Of a DNA stretch of 64,000 bases, positions 8,022 through 16,778 are shown one piece after another. This stretch comes from Caulobacter zeae. Lineage in GTDB: Bacteria; Pseudomonadota; Alphaproteobacteria; Caulobacterales; Caulobacteraceae. The stretch lies in contig NZ_PJRS01000022.1 of the NCBI RefSeq assembly GCF_002858925.1, positions 124,001-188,000 on the forward strand, given 5' to 3'. Position numbers and translations under genes: made by a program. The notes below the pieces were generated by a model that ran no database searches, was not told the origin of the DNA, and was given only the letters and a program-made list of their open reading frames with translations. Numbering within the stretch: position 1 is the stretch's first letter; each line of letters starts with the position of its first letter.

Positions 8022-9485
8022 GTGACTCAATTCACCGACCTCGGCCTCGCCAAGCCCATTCTCAAGGCGCTGGCCGACAAGGGCTACACCCAGCCCACCC
8101 CGATCCAGGCCCAGGCCATTCCGATCGTCATGAAGGGCCGCGACCTCCTGGGCATCGCCCAGACCGGCACCGGCAAGACGGCCGCCTTCGCCCTGCCGAT
8201 CCTGCACCGCCTGGCCGAGGATCGCCGTCCGGCGCCGCGCCGCGGCTTCCGCTGCCTGGTCCTGTCGCCGACCCGCGAACTGGCGACCCAGATCGCCGAC
8301 AACTTCAAGGCCTACGCCGCGCACCTCGGCCTCTCGGTCGCCACCATCTTCGGCGGCGTCAAGTACGGCCCGCAGATGCGCGCCCTGGCCGCCGGCGTCG
8401 ACGTGGTCGTCGCCACCCCGGGCCGCCTGATGGACCACCTGGGCGAAAAGAGCGCCACCCTGGGCGGCGTCGAGATCTTCGTGCTCGACGAGGCCGACCA
8501 GATGCTCGACCTGGGCTTCGTGGTGCCGATCCGCAAGATCGCCAGCCAGCTGCCGAAGGACCGCCAGAACCTGTTCTTCTCGGCCACCATGCCGGGCGAG
8601 ATCGGCAAGCTGGCCGGCGAGCTGCTGAAGAACCCGGCCTCGGTGTCGATCACCCCGCAAGCCACCACGGTCGAGCGCATCGAGCAGTCGCTGATCTACA
8701 TCGAGGCCCAGCGCAAGCGTCCGCTGCTGGCGGAACTGCTGGCCGACCGCAGCGTCGAGCGCTCGATCGTCTTCACCCGCACCAAGCGCGGCGCCGACCG
8801 CGTGGCCAAGTACCTGACCGCTTCCGGCATCGAGAGCGCCTCGATCCACGGCGACAAGACGCAGGGCCAGCGCGAGCGCGCCCTGGCGGCCTTCAAGGCC
8901 GGCGAGGTCAAGGCCCTGGTGGCGACCGACATCGCCGCCCGCGGCATCGACGTCAACGACATCAGCCACGTCTTCAACTACGAGCTGCCCAACGTGCCGG
9001 AGGCCTATGTCCACCGGATCGGCCGCACCGCCCGCAAGGGCAAGGACGGCGTCGCCGTCAGCTTCTGCTGCGACGACGAGCGCAGCCTGCTGAAGGACAT
9101 CGAGAAGGCCACCCGCCAGAAGATCCCGTCCTTCGACCGCCGCAACGACAAGGCCCTGGCGGCCGCGGCGGCCGTCGCCGACAAGCTGGCCCCGGCCGAG
9201 AAGTACGTCGACCCGCGCAAGGCCGACCCGCGCAACAACGTACCGTCGGAACTGCGCCGCAAGCGTAACCGCAATGGCGGCGGCCAGGGCAAGAGCGCCC
9301 AGGGCAAGGGCGGCCAAGGCGGCGGCCAGCAGGCCCAGGGTCGTGGCGAGGGCCGTAACGGCGGCCGCGGCAAGGGCGGCGCCCAGGGCCAAGGCCAAGG
9401 CAAGGCGGCGGCGGCCGGCGGCGACTTCCGCGGCCCCAAGCGCGGCGTGCAGCAGGTCGAGACCCGCTGGAGCCCCATCGACTAA
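8022..9485 (+). CDS. rhlE: DEAD-box ATP-dependent RNA helicase, RhlE-like
   Basis: A 487-residue RNA helicase for RNA remodelling, such as ribosome assembly or RNA decay. Motifs in order: Q motif around GYTQPTPIQAQAIP, Walker A AQTGTGKT (Lys52), PTRELA, TPGR, DEAD at 156-159, SAT, and helicase C motifs ARGID and HRIGRTARKG. After about residue 380 comes a basic, Gly/Gln/Lys-rich low-complexity tail typical of RhlE proteins. GTG at 8022 is chosen because the family N-terminus TQFTDLGLAKPIL starts there. An upstream in-frame GTG at 7971 adds 17 unlikely residues. A hairpin terminator follows. Confidence 0.9.
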   Translation: MTQFTDLGLAKPILKALADKGYTQPTPIQAQAIPIVMKGRDLLGIAQTGTGKTAAFALPILHRLAEDRRPAPRRGFRCLVLSPTRELATQIADNFKAYAAHLGLSVATIFGGVKYGPQMRALAAGVDVVVATPGRLMDHLGEKSATLGGVEIFVLDEADQMLDLGFVVPIRKIASQLPKDRQNLFFSATMPGEIGKLAGELLKNPASVSITPQATTVERIEQSLIYIEAQRKRPLLAELLADRSVERSIVFTRTKRGADRVAKYLTASGIESASIHGDKTQGQRERALAAFKAGEVKALVATDIAARGIDVNDISHVFNYELPNVPEAYVHRIGRTARKGKDGVAVSFCCDDERSLLKDIEKATRQKIPSFDRRNDKALAAAAAVADKLAPAEKYVDPRKADPRNNVPSELRRKRNRNGGGQGKSAQGKGGQGGGQQAQGRGEGRNGGRGKGGAQGQGQGKAAAAGGDFRGPKRGVQQVETRWSPID

Positions 9486-9502
9486 GGAGCCCGGCTCCCA
9501 GG

Positions 9503-9534
9503 AAAGGCCGCCTCGTCCGAGGCGGCCTTTTTTC
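9503..9534 (+). terminator. Rho-independent terminator after the DEAD-box helicase
   Basis: A 13-bp perfect stem (AAAGGCCGCCTCG / CGAGGCGGCCTTT) with a two-base loop runs into a T tract, 17 bases after the helicase stop. Confidence 0.85.
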
Positions 9535-9728
9535 TGCGCTCTCCCAAGGATCAGCGCGCCCCAGGGTCGAGCCCGCTCGCCCGCGCCGCGAAAACCACAC
9601 CCCTGGGCCGAACCGACTGCGACGCTTGCGCGCAGGGGTCGCGTCCCGCCCTTGCAACCCGTCAGGCCGTCTGGCCATTGTTCGCCCGGACCCGGCTTTA
9701 GGGGAGCCGGTGGGAGGGACAAAACGCC

Positions 9729-11993
9729 ATGCCGCAGGGCGAAGGGCGGAGCTTGCCTGCGTTCACGCGCCTGGCCGGCGGGGAAATGGCCGAGCGCGTG
9801 AAGGCTTTCGACTGGTCGAAGACCCCCCTGGGCCCACGTGACGCGTGGTCGCCCAGCCTGGCGCTGGCCGTCGACATGCTGATGGCCACCAACTTCCCCA
9901 TGGCGCTGCGCTGGGGTCCCGAGCTGGTCCTGATCTACAACGACGCCTATGCGCCGTCGCTGCGCGAGCGTCATCCCGACGCCCTGGGCCGGCCCTTCAC
10001 CCAGCATTCGGACGCCTTCCGCGCCACCTTGCTGGGCATCCACCAGGACATCCTGTCGGGCGAGAGCGGCGGCTACGCCCTCGAACGCATGCCGCTTCAG
10101 GTCGAACGCGAGGCCGGCGAGGCGCGGCTGGCCCACTTCGCCGTCAGCTACAGCCCGGTGCCCGACCAAACCGCGCCCACCGGCGTCGGCGGCGTGCTGA
10201 TCTCGGCCGTCGAGATCACCGGCGCGGTCGAGACCGAAAAGGAGCTGCGCACCACCCGGGCCCGCTACGACATGGCTCTGGACGCCGCCGGCGGCGTCGG
10301 CGCCTGGGAGTGGGACATCAAGGCCAACCGGGTCTATTGCGACGCCCGCTACGCACAACTGCACCAGGTCGACCCCGCCTTCGCCACGCAGGGCCTGCCC
10401 GCCCAGAGTTTCACCCCCGCCGTCCATGACGAGGATCGCGAGCGGGTGCGCGAGATCGCCCTGGCGGCGATGCAGACCGGCGGCGACTTCGCCGACGAGT
10501 ATCGCCTGGTCCAGGCCGACGGCTCGGTACGCTGGGTGGCGGCCAGCGGCCACTGCTATCTCGACACCGACGGCCAGGCAGACCGCAACGCCGGCGTGGT
10601 GTTCGACATCACCGAGCGCAAGCGGATGGAAAGCCAGCTGCTGGAGGCCCGCCTCGACCGCGACATCGCCATGGAGGCGGCCGGCATGGGCCGCTGGGAC
10701 CACAATCCCAGCACCGGCCAGCGCTACTGGGACAAGCGGTCCTGCGAGATGTTCGGCGTGCCCGAACCCGGCCCGCAGGACTTCGACAGCTTCCTGGCCC
10801 TGGTGCACCCCGACGATATCGACGGCGTGCTGGCGGCCGTGGGCGCGGCCACCGACCCGGTCGGCGACGGGCTGATCAATGTCGAGTACCGCATCGTCCG
10901 CCCGTCCGACGGCGCGCTGCGCTGGATCGAGGTGTTCGGCCGGGCCTATTTCGAGCGCGGCGCCTGCGTGCGCTTCGTCGGCGTCGGCTCGGACGTCACC
11001 GAGCGCAAGGAGGCCGCCCGCAGGCTGGTCTCGCAGGAGGAAACGCTGCGCCTGGCCATCGAGGCCGCCGACGTCGGCACCTGGGACCTCGACATCAGGA
11101 ACGACATCCTGACGTGGTCGGACCGCTGCTACGCCATGTTCGGCGTGGCGCCGGCCACGCCCGTCGTGCGCGACGACTTCTACTCCAACCTCCACCCGTC
11201 CGATCGCGACGCGGTGCGCGAGGCCCTGCGCCGCACCCTGGATGGCCGCATCCGCGCCGACTACGACGTCGAGTTCCGGGTCATCGGCCGCGAGGACGGG
11301 GTCGAGCGCTGGCTATCGGCCAAGGGCAAGGCCTTCTTCGACCTCGAGGGCAAGCCGATCCGCATGATCGGCACCACCGTCAACATCACCGACCGCAAGC
11401 GGGCCGAGCTGCACCTGCGGCTGCTGGTCAACGAGCTGAACCACCGCGTGAAGAACTCGCTGGCCACCATCCAGGCCATCGCCGGCCAGACCTTCCACGC
11501 CGCGCGTTCGCTGCCGGCGGCGCAGGAGGCCTTCACCGCCCGCATCATCGCCCTGTCCGAGGCCCACGACGTCCTGACCCGCGAGAACTGGGAAGGCGCC
11601 GACCTGCTGGATATCGTCGACCGGCTGGTGGCCGTGCACGGCGGCGAGGGCCGCTTCGTGCTGGACGGGCCGTCGGTGCGCCTGTCCCCGCGCCCCGCCC
11701 TGTCGCTGTCGATGGCCCTGCATGAGCTGGCCACCAACGCGGTCAAGTACGGCGCCCTGTCGCGCCAGGGCGGACAGGTGACGATCAACTGGAGCGTCGA
11801 CTACAGCGGCGTACCGCGCCTTTCCCTGCGCTGGCGCGAAAGCGGCGGCCCGCTGGTGGTCGCTCCCACCCGCCGCGGCTTCGGCTCACGCCTGATCGAG
11901 CGCGGCCTGGCCTCGGAGCTTTCCGGCGAAGCCCGCATCGACTTCAGGCCCGAGGGCGTGGAGTGCGCGATCACGGCGCTTCTGGACTGCTGA
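9729..11993 (+). CDS. Multi-PAS HWE-family sensor histidine kinase
   Basis: A 754-residue soluble sensor kinase. An N-terminal divergent PAS-like region (about 20-165) is followed by three PAS/PAC units, whose ends are marked by DITERKRMES, DVTERKEAAR and NITDRKRAEL. The kinase core has the phosphoacceptor in NELNHRVKN (His572), the HWE signatures RENWEGADL and HELATNAVKYGALS, and the G box GFGSRLIERGL. No receiver domain is attached and no response regulator gene is adjacent, so the partner is unknown. The start follows GGGAGGGAC. A later ATG (residue 20) is possible. Confidence 0.9.
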   Translation: MPQGEGRSLPAFTRLAGGEMAERVKAFDWSKTPLGPRDAWSPSLALAVDMLMATNFPMALRWGPELVLIYNDAYAPSLRERHPDALGRPFTQHSDAFRATLLGIHQDILSGESGGYALERMPLQVEREAGEARLAHFAVSYSPVPDQTAPTGVGGVLISAVEITGAVETEKELRTTRARYDMALDAAGGVGAWEWDIKANRVYCDARYAQLHQVDPAFATQGLPAQSFTPAVHDEDRERVREIALAAMQTGGDFADEYRLVQADGSVRWVAASGHCYLDTDGQADRNAGVVFDITERKRMESQLLEARLDRDIAMEAAGMGRWDHNPSTGQRYWDKRSCEMFGVPEPGPQDFDSFLALVHPDDIDGVLAAVGAATDPVGDGLINVEYRIVRPSDGALRWIEVFGRAYFERGACVRFVGVGSDVTERKEAARRLVSQEETLRLAIEAADVGTWDLDIRNDILTWSDRCYAMFGVAPATPVVRDDFYSNLHPSDRDAVREALRRTLDGRIRADYDVEFRVIGREDGVERWLSAKGKAFFDLEGKPIRMIGTTVNITDRKRAELHLRLLVNELNHRVKNSLATIQAIAGQTFHAARSLPAAQEAFTARIIALSEAHDVLTRENWEGADLLDIVDRLVAVHGGEGRFVLDGPSVRLSPRPALSLSMALHELATNAVKYGALSRQGGQVTINWSVDYSGVPRLSLRWRESGGPLVVAPTRRGFGSRLIERGLASELSGEARIDFRPEGVECAITALLDC

Positions 11994-12000
11994 CCAAAGC

Positions 12001-12185
12001 CCTCTCCCCGTGGGAGAGGTGTCGCCCCAGGCGACGGAGAGGGGAGTGACCTCGAAGCCGGCCGCGCTCGGCGTAAGCTGAGAACGTCCCCCCTCCGCCC
12101 CTTCAGGCCGCCTCCCACAGAGGGGGAGGATCAAGCGCCCAGACGCTCCCCCCTCTGGGGGGGCTGTCGCGAAGCGACTGAGGGG
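12001..12185. repeat. Intergenic CTCCCCC/GGGGGAG repeat, copy B
   Basis: Composite repeat between the convergent HWE kinase and ABC permease genes. Its left half has CCTCTCCCCGTGGGAGAGG and AAGCTGAGAACGTCCCCC (compare copy A). Its right half, CTCCCCCCTCTGGGGGGG followed by TGTCGCGAAGCGACTGAGGGG, is the inverted counterpart of copy C at 31678-31776. It abuts the permease stop codon and may act as a bidirectional terminator. Confidence 0.75.
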
Positions 12186-13736
12186 TCACGCCAACCGCAG
12201 CACCTTGGCGATCTGTTCGTCGCTGCGGCGCAGGGCCAGCATGGCCAGGCCCGCGCAGGCCAGCGGGATCGTCGCCCAGGGCGCGAAGCCCGCCACCGCC
12301 AGCCCCGTAGTCACGGCCAGCAGGGCCGAGACCACCACCTCGGCCAGGGTGGCGAACCACGATGACCCGCGGCGGCGCTTGAAGTCGGCCCGCTTGCCCG
12401 GCTTCTGGTGCCAGACGTTGATCAGGCCACAGGCCCAGGCCGACAGCCCCGCGCCCAACGCCGTCCACAGCGCCGTGACCGGGGCCAGCCACAGCAGGAG
12501 GCCCAGCGGAACCGCCAGGAGCAGCGCCACCGGCAGCAGGGCGGCCGCCAGCTTGGCGCGGCGCAGGCTGCGCGTGGCGGCGGGCGAGACGGCCAACAGG
12601 TCTGGGCTCTCCTCGGCCGACAGGGTGATCCAGGCCAGGCTCCCGGCCACCTGCCCGGCCAGGAAAACCACCACGCCCGCGCCGCCGGCCAAGGCCGCGC
12701 CGCCGTCGCCGTGACCGGCGTTGCGGCTGAGGATCACCGCCGTCGGCACCAGGTAGAGCACCCGCAGCAGCACCTGCGACAACAGGCTCGCGTCGCGCAG
12801 GATCAGCCGCAGTTCCTTGGCCAGGGTGGCGGCGAACACCCCGCCGGCGAAGGCCCTGTCGCGGCCCTTGGCGGGCTTGGCGGCCGAGGCTTCGGCCCCT
12901 TGCGTGGCCGCCGCGGCGTCGGCGAAGCGCTTGCCCAGCGACAGCGCCGCCAGGGTGAAGGACGCGGCCCCGATCGCCAGCATGGCCAGCAGCGGCAGGG
13001 GCTCGCCCAGCATCGCCTTCAACGGCCAGTAGCCGATCGGCGGGATCTTCATGCGGCCTTCGGCGGCCTCGCGCGCCAGCGACTGGAACAGGCTCTCGCT
13101 GGCCCGCTCGCCCATCAGCGTGCGGACTTGGCTGACCAGGAAGAAGGCCGCGCCCGTCAGGGCCGCCAGCACCTGGGCCACGGTGCGCGTGCGGCGGGGC
13201 CCGATCAGCCGGAACAGGAACATGGCCAGGGTCAGGCCCGTGGCGGTGGCCAGCAGGGCCAGGGCCGCCAGCACGCCGAACAGGCCCAGCCACTCCGGAT
13301 GCCCGAGGATGACCGCCGGCCCCAGCAGCGGCGTGACGAAGATCAGGAACACCGTCAGCACGCCGGTCGCCACGCCCATGGCCCGGACCAGCAGCACCGT
13401 GCGCGGCGCGATCGGCGAGGAGAACAGCAGGTCAAGGTCGCCGCGCTCGTACAAAGCCTCGCTGGCCGCCGCCAGCGTCTGGGACAGCATCAGGGTGAAG
13501 GCCGTGGCGCAGCAGGCCAGGGCGATGGCGGCCGACAGCGGGATCACCGGCACGTCCAGCTTGCGCAAGGCCAGGCCGATGACCACCCCGCCGCTCAGCA
13601 TCACCAGCGCCAGGATCGCAAGGCCGATCATCGCCCCGACGCCGCCCATGGCCCGCTTGCCGGTCAGGGCGCGAAAGCTCAGCCGCATCTCGTGGGCGAG
13701 CAGCCAGGGGACCCCGCCGGGACGCAGCAGGCTCAC
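12186..13736 (-). CDS. ABC-2 type transporter permease
   Basis: A 516-residue integral membrane protein with about a dozen hydrophobic segments, for example AMIGLAILALVMLSGG, VILGHPEWLGLFGVLAALAL and the C-terminal LAVTTGLAVAGFAPWATIPL. The GTG start (13734-13736) overlaps the stop of the upstream ATPase gene (GTGA), so the two are translationally coupled and form one exporter. The frame stays open far upstream inside the ATPase gene, but that portion is the ATPase in another frame. The substrate is unknown. Large two-domain permeases of this kind occur in lipid, drug and bacteriocin exporters. Confidence 0.82.
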   Translation of the reverse strand: MSLLRPGGVPWLLAHEMRLSFRALTGKRAMGGVGAMIGLAILALVMLSGGVVIGLALRKLDVPVIPLSAAIALACCATAFTLMLSQTLAAASEALYERGDLDLLFSSPIAPRTVLLVRAMGVATGVLTVFLIFVTPLLGPAVILGHPEWLGLFGVLAALALLATATGLTLAMFLFRLIGPRRTRTVAQVLAALTGAAFFLVSQVRTLMGERASESLFQSLAREAAEGRMKIPPIGYWPLKAMLGEPLPLLAMLAIGAASFTLAALSLGKRFADAAAATQGAEASAAKPAKGRDRAFAGGVFAATLAKELRLILRDASLLSQVLLRVLYLVPTAVILSRNAGHGDGGAALAGGAGVVVFLAGQVAGSLAWITLSAEESPDLLAVSPAATRSLRRAKLAAALLPVALLLAVPLGLLLWLAPVTALWTALGAGLSAWACGLINVWHQKPGKRADFKRRRGSSWFATLAEVVVSALLAVTTGLAVAGFAPWATIPLACAGLAMLALRRSDEQIAKVLRLA

Positions 13737-14506
13737 GCGGGGGCCCCGTCGGCGGTCAGTTGCAGAAAGACGTCTTCCAGGGTGTCGCCGCCGCCCTGCC
13801 CCGCCCCCGTCTTGCCGGCATGCGCTCGCAGGGCGTCCAGCGTGCCTTCGGCCAGCAGGCGGCCGCCGGCGATGATGCCGATGCGGTCGGCCATGCGCTC
13901 GGCCACCTCGAGAATGTGGGTGGTCAGGATCACCGTGCCGCCGGCGTCGACGCGGGCCTGCAACATGTCCTTGACCAGGCGCGCCGAGGCCGCGTCCAGG
14001 CCGGTCAGCGGCTCGTCGAGGATCAGCAGGCGAGGGTCGTGGATCAGCGCCCCGGCCAGGGCCACCTTCTGCTTCATGCCGCGCGAGAAGCCCTCGCACC
14101 GCCGCCGCGCCTCCGAAGCCAGGCCCAGGGTCTCAAGCAATTCCCCCGCCCGCGCCTTGGCGTGGCGGGGCTCGACGTTCCACAGGCCGGCGACGAACTC
14201 CAGGTATTCCAGCGGAGTGAGGCGGTCGTAGATCATCGCCTCGTCGGGCGCCCAGGCGGTCACCGCCTTGGCCGCCGCCGGATCGGCCAGGGCGTCGATC
14301 CCGAAGATGCTGATCGATCCCTTGTCGGGCTTGGTCAGGCCCGCGACCATCCGCAACGTCGTGGTCTTGCCCGCGCCGTTGGGCCCCAGCAGCGCATAGA
14401 GCTCGCCCGGGTGCACCGTCAGGTCCAGCTCACGCACGGCGGGCTTGGCGAAGGTCTTGTCCAGCCCCCGGACGATCAAGGCTTCGGTCACGCTGGCTGC
14501 CCCCAT
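13733..14506 (-). CDS. ABC transporter ATP-binding protein
   Basis: A 257-residue ATPase energising the coupled permease. It shows Walker A GPNGAGKTT (about 40-48), signature EGFSRGMKQKV, Walker B LLILDEPLTGLD and the switch His in TTHILE. The C-terminal region with EGTLDALR resembles CcmA/NatA-type exporter ATPases. The first ATG is at 14506. A GTG at 14491, preceded by GGGGGCAGCC, is an equally good start and would remove five residues. Confidence 0.88.
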   Translation of the reverse strand: MGAASVTEALIVRGLDKTFAKPAVRELDLTVHPGELYALLGPNGAGKTTTLRMVAGLTKPDKGSISIFGIDALADPAAAKAVTAWAPDEAMIYDRLTPLEYLEFVAGLWNVEPRHAKARAGELLETLGLASEARRRCEGFSRGMKQKVALAGALIHDPRLLILDEPLTGLDAASARLVKDMLQARVDAGGTVILTTHILEVAERMADRIGIIAGGRLLAEGTLDALRAHAGKTGAGQGGGDTLEDVFLQLTADGAPA

Positions 14507-14625
14507 GCAATCACGACGGGCATGTGATCGCGATTGGGCGGGGTGCGCAAGGCGGGGCCGAATTCGCTCGGACAGGCCGCCCTTCGCGCCCCTCTTCCAT
14601 GGGGAGAGAGAGGGGACAGTTCCCC

Positions 14626-15039
14626 CTACGCCACCCGCGTCTCGACCTTCACGCCGGCGGTCAGCATCTTGTGCACCGGGCAGGCCTCGGCGATCTCCAG
14701 CAGGCGCTGGCGCTGTTCGGCGTCGAGATCGCCGGAGAGGCTGATCACCCGGTCGAAGACGTCGGCCGGGACCTGGCCGGGCAGGCGCCGCCAGGTGGTC
14801 TCTACCCGCACCGCGCCAAGCGCCCAGCTCTTGCGCTTGGCGTAGAGGCGCAGCGTCTGGGTCGTGCAGGCCGCCAGGCCCGCGGCGACCAGGTCATGCG
14901 GATTGGGGCCGGTGTCCAGGCCGCCCTCGGAGGGTTTCAGGTCGCCGGCCAGGCGCGAGGGCCCGGCGGTGACCAGGATCTGCACGCCGCCGTGGCCGCT
15001 GTCCTCGGCGATGGCGGAAGGACGGGCGATGTCGGTCAT
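14626..15039 (-). CDS. OsmC/Ohr-family protein
   Basis: A 137-residue OsmC-fold protein, probably a thiol peroxidase acting on organic hydroperoxides. The N-terminal Gly-rich strand region is followed by GPNPHDLVAAGLAACTTQT, whose Cys is the first catalytic thiol. The second thiol lies in EACPVHKML. Spacing matches OsmC/YhfA-type proteins. The ATG at 15039 gives the normal N-terminus. Longer readings to 15330 contain unrelated sequence. Confidence 0.85.
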   Translation of the reverse strand: MTDIARPSAIAEDSGHGGVQILVTAGPSRLAGDLKPSEGGLDTGPNPHDLVAAGLAACTTQTLRLYAKRKSWALGAVRVETTWRRLPGQVPADVFDRVISLSGDLDAEQRQRLLEIAEACPVHKMLTAGVKVETRVA

Positions 15040-15127
15040 GGCGAAGATCCTGCGTTCTCTGTCGAGAACGCCAATGTGGCGCCTTGCCCGATCCGATGCT
15101 TGGTCGAATCCGCGCGAACGTGAAGGT

Positions 15128-15322
15128 TCAGGCGGCCGCGCCGGCTCCGACCTTGAACAGGTGGGTGGCGCCGCGCCAGACCTCGACCTCGTTGCAGCCG
15201 CGATGCATGTCGAACAGCTCGTTGGCCCGCAGGCGCGCGGCATGGTCGTCGGCGCAGGCCGTGACATCGAAACGGGGAACCGAGCCGTCGCGCTCGACGC
15301 AGAAGAAGGTGAACACCTGCAT
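15128..15322 (-). CDS. Small conserved-looking protein of unknown function
   Basis: A 64-residue soluble protein, MQVFTFFCVERDGSVPRFD then LRANELFDMHRGCNEVEVW, with the composition of a folded domain: alternating strands, a helix rich in Leu/Arg and two cysteines. It has no signal or membrane segment. I cannot assign a function. Codon use matches its neighbours. Confidence 0.6.
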   Translation of the reverse strand: MQVFTFFCVERDGSVPRFDVTACADDHAARLRANELFDMHRGCNEVEVWRGATHLFKVGAGAAA

Positions 15323-15418
15323 GGGAACAATGCGTCCTCATCAGGCGGGCCGTGTCCATGTTCGATGGGCGGGGCCGCAGCGCCAGCTGACTTCCGCAGC
15401 CGGCTCTTGAGAACCCAA

Positions 15419-15424
15419 TATAAT
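15419..15424 (+). promoter_or_regulatory. Candidate -10 element (TATAAT) upstream of the accA leader
   Basis: A perfect TATAAT in an otherwise GC-rich region, 188 bases before the accA ATG. No good -35 lies 16-18 bases upstream, so a weak or activator-dependent promoter is possible. The reverse strand offers TTATAT/TATATT, which could serve the small gene at 15128-15322 instead. Confidence 0.35.
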
Positions 15425-15435
15425 GATCGGCGTTC

Positions 15436-15606
15436 GATTCACCATAGGGGTTCGGTTTCTTAACAGGACTCAGTTGGGGAGGAATCCCGTGATCAGGGAA
15501 TCCGTCGCCGAGACGGTGGTTCCAATTCCGCGTGAATGCGCTTTCCCTGGGCGTCATCACGCACTAGGTTCGCCAACCTTTCGCAAACGGCGACGTTAAG
15601 AGACTC
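15436..15606. promoter_or_regulatory. Cluster of five GANTC (CcrM-type) sites upstream of accA
   Basis: GATTC at 15436, GACTC at 15467, GAATC at 15482, GAATC at 15498 and GACTC at 15602, all within 171 bases before the accA start. At high GC roughly one site per several hundred bases is expected. GANTC is the sequence methylated by CcrM in Caulobacter and relatives. A regulatory role here is inferred only from density and position. Confidence 0.4.
15489..15599 (+). CDS. Possible 36-residue upstream ORF / leader peptide of accA
   Basis: A GTG preceded by an excellent GGGGAGGAATCCC ribosome binding site opens a frame of 36 codons (MIRESVAETVVPIPRE at the start, FRKRRR at the end). It stops with TAA seven bases before the accA ATG. 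The product is short and basic at its C-terminus and I recognise no family. The close placement suggests either translational coupling to accA or a leader-peptide control element. It could also be a chance frame. Confidence 0.35.
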   Translation: MIRESVAETVVPIPRECAFPGRHHALGSPTFRKRRR

Positions 15607-16569
15607 ATGGCCGCGCACTATCTCGATTTCGAGCGACCCATCGCCGACCTGGAAGCCAAGATCGAAGAGCTTTCAAGGCTTTCCGAGACGGCTGGTCCTG
15701 GCGCGTTCGACAGCGAGATCGGCGCCCTGCGCGAGCGCGTGCAGGTGCTTCGCAAGGAAGCCTATGCCGGCCTCGACGCCTGGCAGAAGACCATGGTCGC
15801 CCGCCACCCGCAGCGTCCGCACCTGCGTGATTATGTCGCGGGCCTGATCGACGAGTTCGTCGAGCTGCGCGGCGACCGCAAGTTCGCCGACGATCAGGCG
15901 ATCGTGGGCGGCCTGGGCCGCTTCCGCGGCATGCCGGTGGTCGTGATGGGCCACGAGAAGGGCTACGACACCACCACCCGCCTGAAGCACAACTTCGGCA
16001 TGGCCCGCCCTGAAGGCTACCGCAAGGCCGTGCGCCTGATGGACATGGCCGAGCGCTTCAACCTGCCGGTCGTCACCTTCGTCGACACCGCCGGCGCCTA
16101 TCCGGGCCTGGGCGCCGAAGAGCGCGGCCAGGCCGAGGCCATCGCCCGCTCGACCGAGCGCTGCCTGACCCTGGGCACGCCGATGGTCGCCACGGTCACC
16201 GGCGAAGGCGGCTCGGGCGGCGCCATCGCCCTGGCCGGCGCCAACCGCGTGCTGATCCTCGAGCACTCGATCTATTCGGTGATCTCGCCGGAAGGCGCGG
16301 CCTCGATCCTGTGGCGCGACGGCGCCCGGGCCAAGGACGCGGCCACCAACATGAAGATCACCGCCCAGGACCTGATCAAGCTGCGCATCGTCGACCGCAT
16401 CGTCGAGGAACCGGCCGGCGGCGCCCATTCGGACCCGGAAGCCGCCATCAAGGCCGTCGGCGACGCGGTCGAGGACGAACTGAAGAAGCTGTCGCTCCTG
16501 ACCCCCGCCGAACTGAAGCGCCAGCGCGCCGAACGCTTCTACGCCATCGGCCGCGAGGGGCTGCAATAA
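15607..16569 (+). CDS. accA: Acetyl-CoA carboxylase carboxyltransferase subunit alpha
   Basis: The 320-residue alpha subunit of the AccA/AccD carboxyltransferase, which moves CO2 from biotin-BCCP to acetyl-CoA in the first committed step of fatty acid synthesis. Family motifs: HYLDFERPIADLEAKIEEL at the N-terminus, RPHLRDYVAGLIDEFVELRGDR, GRFRGMPVVVMGHEKG, TFVDTAGAYPGLGAEERGQ and VTGEGGSGGAIALA. Length matches the family. No strong ribosome binding site precedes the ATG; translation may depend on the short frame ending seven bases upstream. Confidence 0.96.
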   Translation: MAAHYLDFERPIADLEAKIEELSRLSETAGPGAFDSEIGALRERVQVLRKEAYAGLDAWQKTMVARHPQRPHLRDYVAGLIDEFVELRGDRKFADDQAIVGGLGRFRGMPVVVMGHEKGYDTTTRLKHNFGMARPEGYRKAVRLMDMAERFNLPVVTFVDTAGAYPGLGAEERGQAEAIARSTERCLTLGTPMVATVTGEGGSGGAIALAGANRVLILEHSIYSVISPEGAASILWRDGARAKDAATNMKITAQDLIKLRIVDRIVEEPAGGAHSDPEAAIKAVGDAVEDELKKLSLLTPAELKRQRAERFYAIGREGLQ

Positions 16570-16571
16570 GG

Positions 16572-16778
16572 GTGCTGAAAAAGCGCCATCCGTTCCTGGC
16601 CGGCAAGAAGCGCAAGTCCCCTTCCCACCTGGACGAGGGCGTCGGCGCCGGCCTCGACGTACTGGCCGACGCGGCGCCCGCGCCCGTCGCCCTGGTCGCA
16701 AGCCTGGCCATCGGCGCGGGCTTGCTGGGCTTCCTCGCCTGGAAAGTCGTCAAGCGGTCGGCCGGACAGGCCGACTGA
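16572..16778 (+). CDS. Small single-pass membrane protein downstream of accA
   Basis: A GTG two bases after the accA stop opens a 68-residue frame: a basic N-terminus (LKKRHPFLAGKKRKS), an acidic linker, then one transmembrane segment (PVALVASLAIGAGLLGFLAW) and a basic tail. The tight spacing indicates co-transcription with accA. Function is unknown. Confidence 0.55.
   Translation: MLKKRHPFLAGKKRKSPSHLDEGVGAGLDVLADAAPAPVALVASLAIGAGLLGFLAWKVVKRSAGQAD

Noticed and set aside
7914-11195. A 1093-codon open frame on the minus strand
   Set aside because: It lies antisense to the DEAD-box helicase and HWE kinase, which have full catalytic motifs. Its translation is Gly/Ala/Asp/Gln-rich shadow text, as expected opposite GC-rich codons.
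15036-15560. A 174-codon minus-strand frame upstream of accA
   Set aside because: It overlaps the better 64-residue gene and has no domain. Its sequence is shadow-like.
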